Assembly: GCA_036417435.1 (NCBI GenBank)
Contig: CM070911.1
Span: forward strand, 1,240,001 to 1,304,000
Origin: Inia geoffrensis
Taxonomy: Eukaryota > Chordata > Mammalia > Artiodactyla > Iniidae
Length of the DNA stretch: 64,000 bases
Reading direction: 5' to 3'
The stretch's first letter is position 1. Each line of letters begins with the position of its first letter. Position numbers and translations under genes: made by a program. The notes under the pieces were generated by a model. It saw only the letters and a program-made list of their open reading frames with translations. It was not told the origin of the DNA and did not search any database. Of the stretch, positions 1 through 12,312 are shown piece after piece.

Positions 1-1155
1 GATTTCTAAACTGCATATAAAATCTGTTAATGTGATTTTAAAAATTTGGAATAACCATGCTGCAAAACTCTCCCAAGTGGGTATTTCTGAATTTTAGCTC
101 ATGGACTAAGGGACATCTATTTGGTTGTGTGGAGCCTGTGTGTATCTTTCGTTCCAACCTGGAGGCAAATGTGCTCAGAAGTTGTGCTCTCGGGAGCCAA
201 CTGTGTTATGGAAAAGTGTCGTCTTGGAAGCTAATGGTAGGGGCTAGAAATAGTTACCAGTCTCAGGGTGGGGGTGGCTACCACCTAGATCCTCAAATGC
301 CAAGACAACACAGAGACTGGTTCACCAGGCAGAAATCTGGTTTCCTGGAGAAATGGCCTTCCTCTTGCCCAGAGCACCCCGAGAAAGGAATTGTGCTTTG
401 ACCAAAAAAAAAGAGGACTCTACTCCCAAACATTTATATAGGCATATGCAGATCAACTGAAAATTACATGTTTTTATGTAAAATATTTTCAGCAAAACTC
501 AGGCTATTCAATTCTCATGAGCAAGTGTAAAAAAAGTCTAATTTAAAAATTAAACATCGATTAGAGGTTTATTGCAGGTTTATTTTGATTCATTGGGGCC
601 ATTAAAGTGTTTGATCCCTCCCACAGGAGCTTGAGGCTGGTTTTCCTCCTTTGATGTCTGTTCTTCAATTAGTAAAGGTGGCGGGGAGGGGACTGAGGTG
701 TCAGTGGCAGCTTCTGGGCCACGGGACTGCCTGATGGCACAAGAAAGGCCCCATTTAAGGCAGAGTTGATGGTCCTGGTGTGAATTAAGATGCTGTGGAT
801 GGTCCCTGCTGAGACAGGAGGGCAGTGGGAGGATCTTGGGGGAGATGAGGAAAAACAAGCATGTTCTAATTGAACTTTCTCAAATTTCTATTGATTTTGG
901 GGGGAAATTTCACCATTTCAATCAAGTCCATCTAGGCACCATAGAATTTTGGTCATGGTACAATTTGGTTTGGCAAAATATGTGCCCTGATGAAATGCTG
1001 GTGAAGTACCTGTTCCAATTATGTACTACCGCTACTCACTCACTCACTCACTCAGAAACATGGAATTCAGAGACATTTTTATAACATAAAAAAATAATGC
1101 AGATCAGTGAATGTACTTCTAAAATCGTAAGAATAATTATTAGCTTTGTTTCTAG
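1..1155. other. Intergenic, no gene seen
   Basis: AT-rich DNA with stop codons in all frames and no recognisable repeat apart from a short CACT tetranucleotide run near 1035-1053. No exon-like segment or promoter was seen. Confidence 0.6.
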
Positions 1156-2283
1156 GTTTTATCTCAGCAAAAGACAACCCTCAGAATGGGAGAAAATATT
1201 TGCAAATGAAGCAACTGACAAAGGATTAATCTCCAAAATTTACAAGCAGCTTATGCAGCTCAATAACAAAAAAACAAACAACCCAATCCAAAAATGGGCA
1301 GAAGACCTAAATAGACATTTCTCCAAAGAAGATATGCAGACTGCCAACAAACACATGAAAGAATGCTCAACATCATTAATCATTAGAGAAATGCAAATCA
1401 AAACTACAATGAGATATCATCTCACACCAGTTAGAATGGCCATCATCAAAAAATCTAGAAACAATAAATGCTGGAGAGGGTGTGGACAAAAGGGAACCCT
1501 CTTGCACTGCTGGTGGGAATGTGAATTGGTTCAGCCACTATGGAGAACAGTATGGAGGTTCCTTAAAAAACTAAAAATAGAACTACCATATGACCCAGCA
1601 ATCCCACTACTGGGCATATACCCTGAGAAAACCAAAATTGAAAAAGAGGCGTGTACCAAAATGTTCATCGCAGCTCTATTTACAATAGCCCGGAGATGGA
1701 AACAACCTAAGTGCCCATCGTCAGATGAATGGATAAAGAAGATGTGGCACATATACACAATGGAATATTACTCAGCGTTGAAAAGAAACGAAATTGAGCT
1801 ATTTGTAATGAGGTGGATAGACCTCAAGTCTGTCATACAGAGTGAAGTAAGTCAGAAAGACAAAGACAAATACCGTATGCTAACACATATATATGGAATT
1901 TAAGAAAAAAAAAATGTTATGAAGAACCTAGGGGTAAGACAGGAATAAAGACACAGACCTACTGGAGAACGGACTTGAGGATATGGGGAGGGGGAGGGGT
2001 GAGCTATGGGAGGGCGAGGGAGGGGCATGGACATATATATACTAACAAACGTAAAGTAAATAGCTAATGGGAAGCAGCCACTTGGCACAGGGATATCAGC
2101 TCGGTGCTTTGTGACTGCCTGGAGGGGTGGGATAGGGAGAGAAGGAAGGAGGGAGACGCAAGAGGGAAGAGATATGTGAACGTGTGTATATATATAACTG
2201 ATTCACTTTGTTATAAGGTAGAAACTGACACACCATTGTAGAGCAACTTTACCCCAATAAAGATGTTAAAAAAAAAAAAAAAA
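1156..2283 (+). mobile_element. LINE-1 3' end: ORF2 C-terminus plus 3' UTR
   Basis: This is a 5'-truncated L1. The reading frame from about 1165 to the TAA at 1901-1903 is the C-terminal part of ORF2p, the L1 reverse transcriptase/endonuclease. It keeps the C-X3-C-X7-H-X4-C motif (residues CWRGC...H....C, about 1469-1522) and the usual late segments '[14 protein letters not shown]' and '[11 protein letters not shown]'. The 3' UTR follows, with a G-rich tract (1975-2030), the block ending 'aataaagatgtt' and an A tail (2268-2283). It is the best preserved of the window's three L1 ends of this type, because its frame runs to the normal C-terminus. The endonuclease and RT domains are absent, so it cannot act alone. 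I found no clear target-site duplication; the 5' edge is uncertain by about 20 bases. Confidence 0.93.
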
Positions 2284-5014
2284 CTCTATAATGAAGTTAT
2301 GTAGTGTAAGTGAAAACACTTTAAAAAGGAAAAGTGGTATATATAGTTATGAAGCATTCTTATTATTCATAAATTTGCTTCATTAGTTTAACAAGGACAT
2401 ATCAGGCAGCTTATAATTTTACCAAGTAATTAAGTAAACTTAATATACCCATGGACTGGACTTCCGTAAGACAACCATTTAATGAAATTATCCTCTTATT
2501 CTGAAGAGTTTCCTGTCACTTTTAAGGGAAATGGTGGGGGATGGGGTGGAGCTGCAATTAATACTGGTTTAATGGTTATTGTTTCACTTTCACTACAATT
2601 TTCACAAAGAACATTATTTTTAATATATTTTTTATTGACAAAGTCAGAAGCCCGTGAGAAGTTCAGATGACATATGCATTGGATGTATGAGAAAAGACAC
2701 CAGATGGAAATTGAGAAAATCATACACATTTCATGAATATTCCAAGAGAGCAAAAATGCCATGGTTTTCCTTCTTATAACTTTTCTGTTTTTCTTATAGG
2801 ATAGGGATGCTTTGCTTTGCTTTCATTTAATTGAAGAGAAAATATCTGTTGCTATAGAAATATGTTTTCGTGCTGAGACTGTTATCACACTGGGTACTCT
2901 TTGAGATTTTGTGAGCAGCAAAATCAGATTTTTTTACAGATTTTGTAAGTCAGGGCCTCTCTTAGAACTAGATTGAGGTTTATTTCCATAAATTTCTACC
3001 CACAGCAGACAAAGGAACCACCGTGCAGATCTCCAGAATTATAAAGACTTCAGATTTGACTCACAGACTGAACCCTGAATGGGACTTCACACCTGGGTCC
3101 TTGCTCTCGGTCCCCGGCCCTTTCTCTCCAGAGACCTCACAGACACTGCATTCACATTCTGGCTGGGCTGGCAGCTCTGACGGCTGCATTTAGGTGGCTC
3201 TGCCCCCTGAAGTTCACTCCTCCTGCTTCACATCTGTCCTGTGAGCCAGAGCGGTGAGCGGCACATGCCCAGGTTGCACCGTATCCCTGCCAGTGGGTTT
3301 GGAGAGTTGTCAGTGATGTGGATCTTAAACACATCTTGGCTCTTGTCAGGCAGCTTTTAAAAAAAAAAAAAAACCTCTGATTGTCTGTCTTTGTTTCCTG
3401 GAAGAAAATCTGCAAGAAAGGTTTGGCAGATTCCTAGGGAGCATGAAGCAGCTTGGCAGGGAGTCACCTCACCAATACCTTGTGTGTTCCAGGCTGTCAT
3501 CCCTGGGCTGCTCCCCACAAAACCTGCAGAGCCTGTGAAAACGTGCGCCTAGTGTCATGTTCTTCCTTACACTCAAGGCTAGAGCAGGAGCCTCAGCCAG
3601 GCTTGGTCACCATGCTGATTCAAACTGGAATCTGGATAAGCACACAGGGCTCTGTCCTCATTTATGGCTCTGCTCTCCCCTCTCTGTCCCACTGTCCTCA
3701 CACAGCATGTGCACATGCATGCACGGCTACACACTGCTCACACGTGTACTCACACACACTTGAAACCAGATATAAAGGTGTCAACAGCGACATGGAGGGA
3801 CGGGCAGCCATGGCAGTGAGTCATCATCACCTCGGTCCTCCTGTGACAGGTGGATGGAGCAGGTGGAATCAGTGTCTCTGCTCCCTGGAAGGTGAGAGGG
3901 TGTTTGGATTCAAAGGTCTCCCGGGTGTACTCTTATCTACAGGGTGTTCTATTATTCACCACGGCACTGGGACTGGTGTCAGGGAAATAAATAGCCTTAA
4001 TTGTGGAAGCAGTGTGATCTAACATCCGAAAGAACTTCTGTTAGCATGAACGGAGTCCTCCTGCTTGCCTCTCAAATTAACAAGGATAGATTGCTATAGC
4101 AAACAGCCAGGGCAGGGACAGCAGATGCTCCCTGAGACTTCTGACCCCAGAGTCAAGCAAAGCCATCATCTCAGGCCCAGGAAACACCTGGGGCAGCAGG
4201 GGGGCAGTCAGCATGGTACGGATGGACCTGCTGTCCACCTGAACTACAGACACAGCGAGGAAGGTAACTGGTGCCGTGGATGAAGCCCCTTGGGGATTGC
4301 AGACTCCAAGCAGGTTCAGTGATCCAGTGTTCTGGATCCTTCTACACTCTTAGGCACCAAGGCTGAATAGACCCCATCTATACCGTGAGTGTGTGTTCTA
4401 ATTAGGGGTACAGGTGTGCATGAAGTGGTGGTGAGAGGTGTTCAGCAGAAGGATTGGAAACTCCCTGTAATTACCTGCACAGCAGGTGTGCATGGGGCCT
4501 GAGCTTCCCGTCTGGGTCCCAGGTACTCTGGAAGCATTGAGGAAGGCGCTGCAGAGGAAGTTGCCTGCGTTTGGGCCGGCTCCCCTCCTGCACACACCTG
4601 CTGACAAAGCTGGCATTTGATGCCACGTTGCAGCATGTGGTGCTTATGTCCCCGGCACAAAGCTGTGGGTTCCATGAACTTCTGTTTTGTAAACAAGTTC
4701 ATTTGTTCGTTTGTAGGCTGGAGAAGCCAGGAGCGACTTCTGTACTTCAGCCCAGTTAACCAACCAGCTGACCTTAAACCCCTGATGCTACCACCTTAAC
4801 TGCCTACACTCTCTACAGGCCATAGCTGAAAACTTGCGTTTCTTTGGAACGTTCTTCTGTCTGCTGCATCCTTGTTCTCTCCTCATCCCACAAACATGCA
4901 GGAAGCTGCTTGCGAGTTCACAGTCTGCCATGCTCAAAACTGGACCACCCGGAACCCGGGGCTACAACTTCACAGGTGGACAACCACGGACAAGATGCAA
5001 CACCCCCCTTCACA
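2284..5014. other. Intergenic, no gene seen
   Basis: No gene or confident repeat. There is an A run at 3358-3374 and CA-rich sequence at about 3706-3760. The longest open frame (3453-4022) has no domain, no usable promoter context and stretches of simple composition, so it is not called. Confidence 0.55.
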
Positions 5015-5148
5015 CCTCAGATTCCTCACTGCAGACGGAAATGATCAGATCATCAACTCACGGCTGTGGAGAAGTTTAAATGAGATCATGCGTGTGCCAA
5101 CCACACAGCACATAAGGCCTGCTAGCTCATTAAATGTTAGTTCTTATT
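5015..5148 (+). mobile_element. MIR SINE, left part, split by L1
   Basis: The sequence 'cctcagattcctcactgcagacgg...gtttaaatgagatcatg' follows the MIR consensus around the 'cctcagtttcctcatctgtaaaatggg' region in sense direction. Divergence is high, as expected of a repeat from before the placental radiation. The right end is interrupted at 5148 by the L1 at 5149-5662; a short continuation, if any, resumes at 5675. Confidence 0.7.
5137..5148. repeat. Target-site duplication, left copy
   Basis: The 12-mer TTAGTTCTTATT is repeated exactly at 5663-5674. The two copies bracket the L1 insertion, which is the signature of target-primed reverse transcription. Confidence 0.85.
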
Positions 5149-5534
5149 AGATGTGGTACATATACATGGTGGAACATTACTCAGCCATAAAAAAAGAATG
5201 AAATCATGGCATTTGCAGTAACATGGATGGACCTAGAGATTATCATACTAAGCGAAGCAAGTCAGACAGAAAAAGACAAATATATGATATCGCTTATATG
5301 TGGAACCTAAATAATACAAATGAACTTATTTACAAAACAGGAACAGACTCACAGAAAGAAAACTTATGGTTACCAAAGGGGAAAGGAGGTGGGGGAGGGA
5401 TAAGTTAGGAGTTTGGGATTAATATATACACACTACTATATATAAAGTAGATAAACAACAAGGACCTACTGTATATCACAGGGAACTATACTCAATACTT
5501 CATAATAATCTATAATGGAAAAGAATCTGAAAAA

Positions 5535-5575
<41 letters not shown>

Positions 5576-5662
5576 TTCTTATATACTGAATCACTGTGCT
5601 GTATATCTGAAACTAAGACAACATTGTAAATCAACTGCATTTCGATAATCATTTAAAAAAAC
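5149..5662 (+). mobile_element. LINE-1 3' end (older subfamily)
   Basis: It starts within the last ORF2 codons ('gtacatatacatggtggaac', 'actcagccataaaaaaagaatg') and runs through a 3' UTR with 'gggaactatactcaatact' and 'gaaaaagaatatatat', ending in an A-rich tail at 5654-5661. The reading frame has decayed. The 3' UTR differs from that of the L1s at 1156, 18409 and 52106 but matches the element at 59729-60063, so at least two L1 subfamilies are present. Perfect 12-bp target-site duplications flank it. Confidence 0.9.
5537..5572. repeat. (AT)n microsatellite inside L1 3' UTR
   Basis: About 18 AT units directly follow 'gaaaaagaat' in the L1 3' UTR. The same junction carries an AT run in the related L1 at 59955-59976, so the seed of the repeat was inherited from the source element. 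Confidence 0.95.
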
Positions 5663-5674
5663 TTAGTTCTTATT
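5663..5674. repeat. Target-site duplication, right copy
   Basis: Exact copy of the 12-mer at 5137-5148, immediately after the L1 tail. Confidence 0.85.
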
Positions 5675-5689
5675 TTTGTCCTCATCGGT

Positions 5690-7480
5690 ACTAACGTGTA
5701 CAAAAGACAAACTATGTAAGCTTAGCAAATGCAAGGAAAACCTCCTGAGATACCAGTTTTTTCCTCTAATAAATGCCTTTTCACTTCTTAGAGTTTACAG
5801 TCCCCATCAGAAGAGAAGGGAGATCATTGCTTGGGAAAGGGGGAAAGGGCCAGAAGCATTTATCTTGCTTTTTTATACCAAGGGAGCCAAACAGTTGATG
5901 AAGGAACATTTCTTTATGAAAGCATTCTAGCTAATCAACAGAGGGAAATGGTAGAACACCAGTTTGTAAGCCTGAAGAATTATTGAGTCTGGGTAATGGG
6001 CACCACTGACTGAGAAGGTTGGTGGGTGACTTGATAATAGATGGATTGGCTGATAACTAGGGGCCCCCGACCAACCGTAACATCACAGAAGGGGGGACAG
6101 CAGACTTTACATGCTTCCCTCTTGTGAAGAAGTAGGAAGACACGAGTCACATCAGAATCTGATGACGCCTCCAACGCAGCCACCGCTTGTAGGCAACACA
6201 GGGGTCAGAGGAACATGATAAATGTCACCACAGGGATGAAATCAGCAAAGTCCAGAGGGTGGGACCCTCTACAGGACAAGCAACCCAGCTTCACCCCGAG
6301 CGGGTTCCAAGAAGTGGGTGTGAAGTGGGGGAGGGAGGGAAACCTATGGGGGTCCAAGGAGGGGCTCCAGCCTCGCCAGCAGGAGGCCCTGTGGACGCCA
6401 TTCGGATTCTGATGCTGACGCGTAAGTACAAATAAGTATGTGAGACAATCTGGGACGTTTGAATCCTGCCTGGATATATGATGATAATTAAGACTGCTTT
6501 GAAAAGTTTGATAGGTGGTTACGCTTTTACAAAAAAGAACCTTTATACGTTGAAAATTCATACTGAAGTATTTCTGGATAAAATTACACACTAACATTGA
6601 TTTACTTCAAAGTCACCCATGTTTGGGAGAGCAGGACCGAAGGGGTGCAGATGAAGCAAGCTTGGCCACTCGTATTGAGTCGTCCATAATAAAAAGATAA
6701 AAAGTAAAAAAGAGGTGTTAAGGAGAAGGATGAGTAATTATATTCGCCAGGTCACAGGAAATGAGACTTAATAAAAGCAAAAACGACCAGGCTCACTGGG
6801 CCCACAGCTATGAAGCAGGAAGGTGGTGGGCAGCCAGCGTCCAGGGAGGCTCACAGGGCAGGGCGAGGGGGGCTCACAAGCTTGATGAGCGGCTGTGGTG
6901 AGGACAGCCACTCCGTTAACGCACATGAGGATCTGTTGGTATTTATTAAAAATGGTCACCCAGGCCCTCGCTGATGTAATAGGTCACGAATGGAGATCAC
7001 AAATCTATGGAGAAAATAAATCCCCCCAGGTGATTCTAAGGTCGGTGGTTCTGGAGTGGCTCTGAAAAACTCAAGTTCAAGGCTGGGGACCCATGCCTGT
7101 CTTTTCAGAAATAGACATTCTCAGGGTTGTTTACCCACAGGACCAACCCGCATTAACCAAGCATTATAGCCAAGCTCCGAGTTCACAGTGTTTAAGGCAG
7201 CGCATCTGAGGGAAACAGAAATGACGTTCAGACCTGAGTCCATGCCCCTCCCTGGGAGGCAGACCTGTGAGGCCAGATTGTACCAGTGACGCTTACAGGG
7301 ACAGAACTGAACCAGGGAAGGGACGCTGGTGGGATGCGCATTTCTGTGTGCACGAGTGCTCCAGGTCACTGCCGCCTTGCAGACTTGCCCTGGGAGGGCA
7401 TGGGCCCAGGGCTGGGTCCCCATCTAGGGGTCTGTACTTGCCAGCTCCCATCCTCTGGAATCTGATCTCCAAGTACTGTC
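5690..7480. other. Intergenic, no gene seen
   Basis: No recognisable repeat or gene. Short open frames on both strands (for example 6205-6597 minus) lack start context and domain resemblance. Confidence 0.55.
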
Positions 7481-7703
7481 AGGCTTAAGCTGGCCCTGCC
7501 CACCCTGTGCTTCTCAAGGACCCACTGATATCCTGGAAAGCTCAGGCTCCAGATGGCAGATCCACAGAATGAAGGGGCCTGGGCTGCCTGAGCTGCATCA
7601 GTGTTGTGATATGAGCAAGAAATAAACTTTTATCGCGTCATGCTTCCTGAGTTTATCCCTGACTCACTTGTTAAATAGTCTGGTCCATCCTGACTAATTC
7701 AGC
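7480..7703 (+). mobile_element. Old MaLR-type LTR fragment (MLT1-like)
   Basis: The right half, 'gagcaagaaataaactttta' followed by 'ctggtccatcctgactaatt', matches the polyadenylation-signal and 3' end region of ancient MLT1-type solo LTRs (AATAAA at 7620). The 5' part ('gcagatccacagaatgaagg', 'cctgggctgcctgagctg') is compatible but diverged. No internal viral coding sequence is seen nearby. The left edge is an estimate. Confidence 0.6.
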
Positions 7704-9729
7704 TGATAGCAAATGTTACAGTCACTGGACACCTTCTATGACTCTCAGGCTGGGCTGCATATTTCTGCTGTGATAGGTGCTTGGGCTCATTTGTCGTCTT
7801 TCCCAGTTCTTGGGAGCGGGAGCCTCCCAACCGCCTCTAAGGTGCTGACCACCCTCCCACTTGCCCAACTTACACTTGTTTGTATTTTCCATAAGAGCAA
7901 ATCATTAGTGGAAAACTTCTGACAAAGAATTTTAAAGATTTATAACTGAAATAGGATTTATATCATCTGCTTGTAGTCATGAAAAGTAAAACACCAAATC
8001 ACACAAACGAACAAAATGACTCTGCCATCCCGGGCTGCCATCCTTTGGCTCAGCCTGTCAAGGGGCCCAGCAGAGAAGCACAACAAAGAAGAAAATGTGA
8101 CCAGGTATAAATTTCATAGTATCAACGAAGAAAAGCAACATTGTTGCTTATCTTGTTCATTGGGAGACATAAATTTTTTCCACTCAAGGATTTTCATAGG
8201 CCGGCTAACATTTAATGTAGCAAGTATAACCTCAATGTATTTCTACAGCATTGCACATATTTTTATAATTTAAAGATATAAGCCTACATTGTATATAAAT
8301 ATAATTTACCTATGGATACCGAACACAGAATAGCGAACACAATTTAGCCTTTCTTGATAAATTTGGCTAATTGGGGTAATTGTTTTGCTTTATCATAATG
8401 ATGCAATAACACCATTTGAGTGTTGGAGGTCATGAAGGTAAATGATTTTGCTTGTTTGTTCCTTACAGAATTAGGTTCATATTTTTATCTTTTATCGTCC
8501 TCTCCCCCGCCTTCATTCCTTCTTTCCTGTGGTTTGAGTTTTACATCCTTTGAATGAACACCTCTCCAGGCCATCACTTCCTGGGGCCATTTGTGCCTCA
8601 TTCTACACCCTGTGTGACTGCAGGTGGCTTGTACATCATGGTACAAAGTACACGGGCATCACGGCATCAGTGCGGGTTCCTGCTCCCCCCGACCCCGACA
8701 CCTGACCCCAGGGTAACCAAGTTCTCTTTCTGCTCTGTTTACTTTCCTGTGATGGAGACCTAGCATGATGGCTCCATTAGTGCAAGAAGTGCTCAATGAC
8801 TAACAATTCCTTTTGCTTTCTGTGTGAGAATAAGTTAACAGAAAGACAGTACTCACAAAACTTTGACATTTTGCTTAGAGATTTCAGAGCATATGAAAGA
8901 AAGAGATAAGCTATTTATAGAAGACAGACAAAATTTTCAGGAGAGCACGCACACTGTTTCTCAAAAGGAGGAATTTCCTGTATCGTGGGCCTTTACAACT
9001 GCATTCCCACGTATACACATTATCATAATGAGTCTCCTCGTATAAAGTTTATGTTACTTGATCAGGCACTAAACAAGCACATGCAAAGTGAGAGGGTACT
9101 TTGTACACAGAGCTCACTTGCAGCTCTGTCATGAAAGGCTTTGGCCTTGGAAAGTGTCTCGCTGTGAAGGGGTTGTCACTGCCCGACAGGTGACTCCGGG
9201 GATGAAGCTCTGATGGACGGGGAACCAGCCCCCCTGGGGGAAATGGGAGCCAGGCTCAGAAAACTCCACCCAAAGGACAGCTTATCTTTACTTAAATAGT
9301 AAGGGGAATGTTGAGCTCTGCTCTCAACATGTAACATTTTAAACGAATGTTTAAGAAATAAATGTTTAAAAAAAATGGATCTAGTAAAGTTGCCTTGTGC
9401 CTTCATGGACCGTATTATACGCACTGCTTAGTACTGGAGAGCACGTGAGTCACACGCACACACACACACTCACACACATATACACACGCTCTCTCACAGG
9501 CTCACACATACTCCTGAGCCTTTTGAAAGCAGGTTGTAGGTGTCAGAGCTACTCACACCTCAACCTCTCAACGTTTATTTCCTAAGGGAGCAAAAAAATC
9601 CTACACAAACCAACAGTAATTTTAACAAAAAAGTAAGTTACTAGTGTTTCAATCACAGAAAATTTAGCGTCCATATTCACACACCGCCATTTCTCCATAA
9701 TATGTTCTTTGTAGCTCTTTTGCTGCATT
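7704..9729. other. Intergenic, no gene seen
   Basis: Nothing gene-like. There is a CA-rich tract at about 9451-9490 ('cacacacacacactcacaca'). Several ORFs under 90 codons are unsupported. Confidence 0.55.
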
Positions 9730-9743
9730 AAAAAACACAACTA
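9730..9743. repeat. Target-site duplication of SINE, left
   Basis: The 14-mer AAAAAACACAACTA is repeated perfectly at 9953-9966 on the other side of the SINE. Confidence 0.93.
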
Positions 9744-9952
9744 GGGCTTCCCTGGTGGCGCAGTGGTTGAGAGTCCACCTGCCGATGCAGGGGACGCGGG
9801 TTCGTGCCCCGGTCCGGGAAGATCCCACATGCCGTGGAGCGGCTGGGCCTGTGAGCCATGGCCGCTGAGCCTGCGCGTCCGGAGCCTGTGCTCCGCAGCG
9901 GGAGAGGCCACAGCAGTGAGAGGCCCGCGTACCGCAAAACAACAACAACAAC
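9744..9952 (+). mobile_element. CHR-2-type tRNA-derived SINE (cetacean)
   Basis: The tRNA-like head begins 'gggcttccctggtggcgcag' and carries an RNA polymerase III A box (tggcgcagtgg, about 9755-9765) and a B box ('gggttcgtgcccc'). The CpG-rich body ends 'cgcgtaccgc' with an (AAC)n-like tail. The head is what drives SINE transcription; it does not code for a tRNA. Perfect 14-bp duplications and many retained CpGs suggest a fairly young insertion. An open frame of 104 codons across it is just the SINE read as protein. Confidence 0.95.
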
Positions 9953-9966
9953 AAAAAACACAACTA
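9953..9966. repeat. Target-site duplication of SINE, right
   Basis: Perfect copy of the 14-mer at 9730-9743. Confidence 0.93.
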
Positions 9967-10834
9967 AAATATAAAATCACTTTCCTTTTATTCTCAAAAG
10001 AATTCCTAAAGAGTATGATTGCTGCTATATTTTCAACTTTTTGTCAATGCATAGATATCTCCCAAATGGTATTTTAGAAAACACTTTCTTTTAATCATTT
10101 TGAAAAGTTGGTCTTGAAATCAGAACTCTATTACTGAATAAATGGATGAGTAATGCTATAGCTTCTTGTTTTATATTTTGTAAAACATCTTTTAAATTAG
10201 AGGAATTCAGAAAGGAGAGCGTGCATAAAATGTAAGTGCAGGAAACATAAAAGCTATTTAGAAGTGGCTGTGCTCTGTGGGCACCAGGGTCGCCCGGGGA
10301 ACCCGACAGGAGGAGTCATTTCCTTCTTCATTCATTTCCTCCCTCTCGTCAGGTTTCCTCCTTAAACCTTCCTCCTCCCCCTTCCTTTCTTTCATCCTTC
10401 ATCCTTCCTTCCTTCCTTTATGTTTGCAAGGCTCAAAATGGGGTACAAAATCAATAAATGAATGAATAAAAACAATGGAAACTCCCCTGAATCCTGCCTG
10501 CTCTGTACTGTGGCGACACACAGAGACACTTCTATTGGTTTCTTGCCCACCCGTCCAGAAGTATTTATGCAAATACATGCAAATAGATGTGCACTTCAGA
10601 CTCTCCTGTTTCTCCTCTGCATCTTGCTTGTCTCTTTAACAAAATATCCTTGAAATCTTTCTACATCAGTTCACGGAGCGCGTCTTCAGTTTTCACACAG
10701 CTGCGTGGCAAGACAAGGCGCTTTGGAAGAGCAGAAAGCACAGCACAGATGTAAGTCAGGGTTTACTTCTGCTTTATCTCTTACGGCGAAGCGAATATGT
10801 CCTGCTTCTTTATGAATAATAATCACAATGACTA
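9967..10834. other. Intergenic; pyrimidine-rich tract
   Basis: Pyrimidine-rich at 10313-10420, including a (CTTC)n-like run at 10382-10418. At about 10560-10710 the text ('caaaatatccttgaaatctt...ctacatcagttca') faintly resembles an old L1-associated 3' sequence, too weakly to call. No gene seen. Confidence 0.5.
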
Positions 10835-10975
10835 CACTGTAAGGGGCTTGAGCTAGGCCCGAGGCACTTAGCTCCCTGTGTCATGTGCGTTGTTTAATGC
10901 CATCCTCAACAGCCCGCAAAGCAGAAACCATCCCGCCTGTTTCACAGATGAAAACACTGAGATTCTGAAGGACTG
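10835..10975 (-). mobile_element. MIR SINE fragment
   Basis: The segment 'ctgtttcacagatgaaaaca' preceded by 'tttaatgccatcctcaacag' corresponds to the antisense of the MIR core ('cccattttacagatgaggaaactgagg'). Confidence 0.75.
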
Positions 10976-10984
10976 AGTGTGTCA

Positions 10985-11665
10985 TTTCTTCCTGCTTTCA
11001 AGTCCCGGCTGTTACATACTTTACAGTCACGGCTCCCAAATGGCTGTGTGACAGCATCTGTGTCTCACCTGGATTTGCACACCATCCTTCATGCCTCTAC
11101 AGCCACCTTCTCCTTCCTCATCCCCAGCAGCCCTGCCCTTGGTGAGACCTTCACCCGCTGCCCAGACTCCTCGGACCATCCGTTCTTCAGACCATCTTGC
11201 TGAGGGTAGATCTGCTCCTATCTGCCGTGTTTAAACTTGCTCAGGTTGCCTCACTGTCCACAGAGCTCACTCCCAACTCATGGCACCCCGCGTCCCCTCC
11301 TGTTTCCACGCTCAGATCTTTGGATCTTTGCAGATGCTGATGCGATGTCTGAAATACCCACGTCTGTCTGCAAAGCGCATGGGTCCCCGTGGACCGCGGC
11401 CCAGGTGCTAATTCTCCAGGGATCCACATGCCCCGCCCCCCCCCCAGGAACACTGAGATTCTCCCACTTTTAGGGTGCGTTATACTTTATCACTTTATGC
11501 ATACCACTTTTATAGCTCTTTTCACAGTGTGTGGGTTTTGGGGGGTATATGTGTCCCCTCCCTGTTAAATGATTAAATGTGAACACGTCTGTGGCAGAAT
11601 TCTCTAATTCCACTTTTGGTATCTATAATGTCTGGCATGTAGCAGCTGAGTCAAAAAATGTCTTA
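10985..11665 (+). mobile_element. L2 LINE 3' region, decayed
   Basis: Pyrimidine-rich L2-like text is followed by 'tttatcactttatgcatacc' and finally 'atctataatgtctggcatgt', which resembles the L2 3' end ('...cagtgcctggcacatagtagg'). Strongly diverged; boundaries approximate. Confidence 0.45.
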
Positions 11666-12298
11666 AAGAAGTGCACACAGTTATACACTCATGTGTATGG
11701 ATGAGGTTTACAATAATTTATTTCACAATTGTTATCTAAAAAATATTCATTTATTGCTTTTAAATGTAGGTTAGATATCCTCCCTTCAGCTGGGCCTATA
11801 AGAAACACAGATTCAGAAACACTTCAGGGAATAGATGGCCTCCAATCAGCGGGGTTAGTGTTTGCAGATTAATGACCGTCTACTTTGCAGGAGGGTTGGG
11901 GCCGAGCGAAGAGAAGGCGGACATTCAAGAAGGCACCACGTAAGTGAGGTGTTTGGTGGAGTGAGTGCATCACCTTGCATTTAATATAGTGGCACACACA
12001 CTCCAGGAAGTTAAGTGGAAAATAATGGCATAAAGTGAAAAGTAAATATTCCTGCCACTTTTGACCCCATTGAAACAATATATATACACATACCTTTATT
12101 ACATAAATGTTGAGGCATGAAAAAAGAAAGCTCTGTACCCTACGTTTCACTCTCAGTCACATTTATTAAAGGCCATTCTGATATGACCTCTGTTTATATG
12201 TTACAAACATATAATAACAAATCCTCACATGGGGCAATAATCCATTCATTGATGAAACTAACATCAACTGCCCCATGCATGAAGCCAGAGCTGTGCTA
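11666..12298. other. Intergenic, no gene seen
   Basis: AT-rich with no recognised repeat or coding signal. Confidence 0.55.
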
Positions 12299-12312
12299 AG
12301 AATTGGGAGTAT

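Noticed and set aside
3453..4022. 189-codon plus-strand ORF
   Set aside because: Partly CA-rich low-complexity sequence, overlapped by another frame, no family resemblance.
9744..9820. tRNA gene (A and B boxes)
   Set aside because: The boxes belong to the tRNA-derived head of a SINE. It lacks a tRNA cloverleaf and has SINE body and target-site duplications.
9763..10077. ORF beginning MVESPPADAGDAGSCPG
   Set aside because: It is a translation of the CHR-2-type SINE; the same peptide appears in the SINE at 48887-49105 and is similar at 28577-28781.
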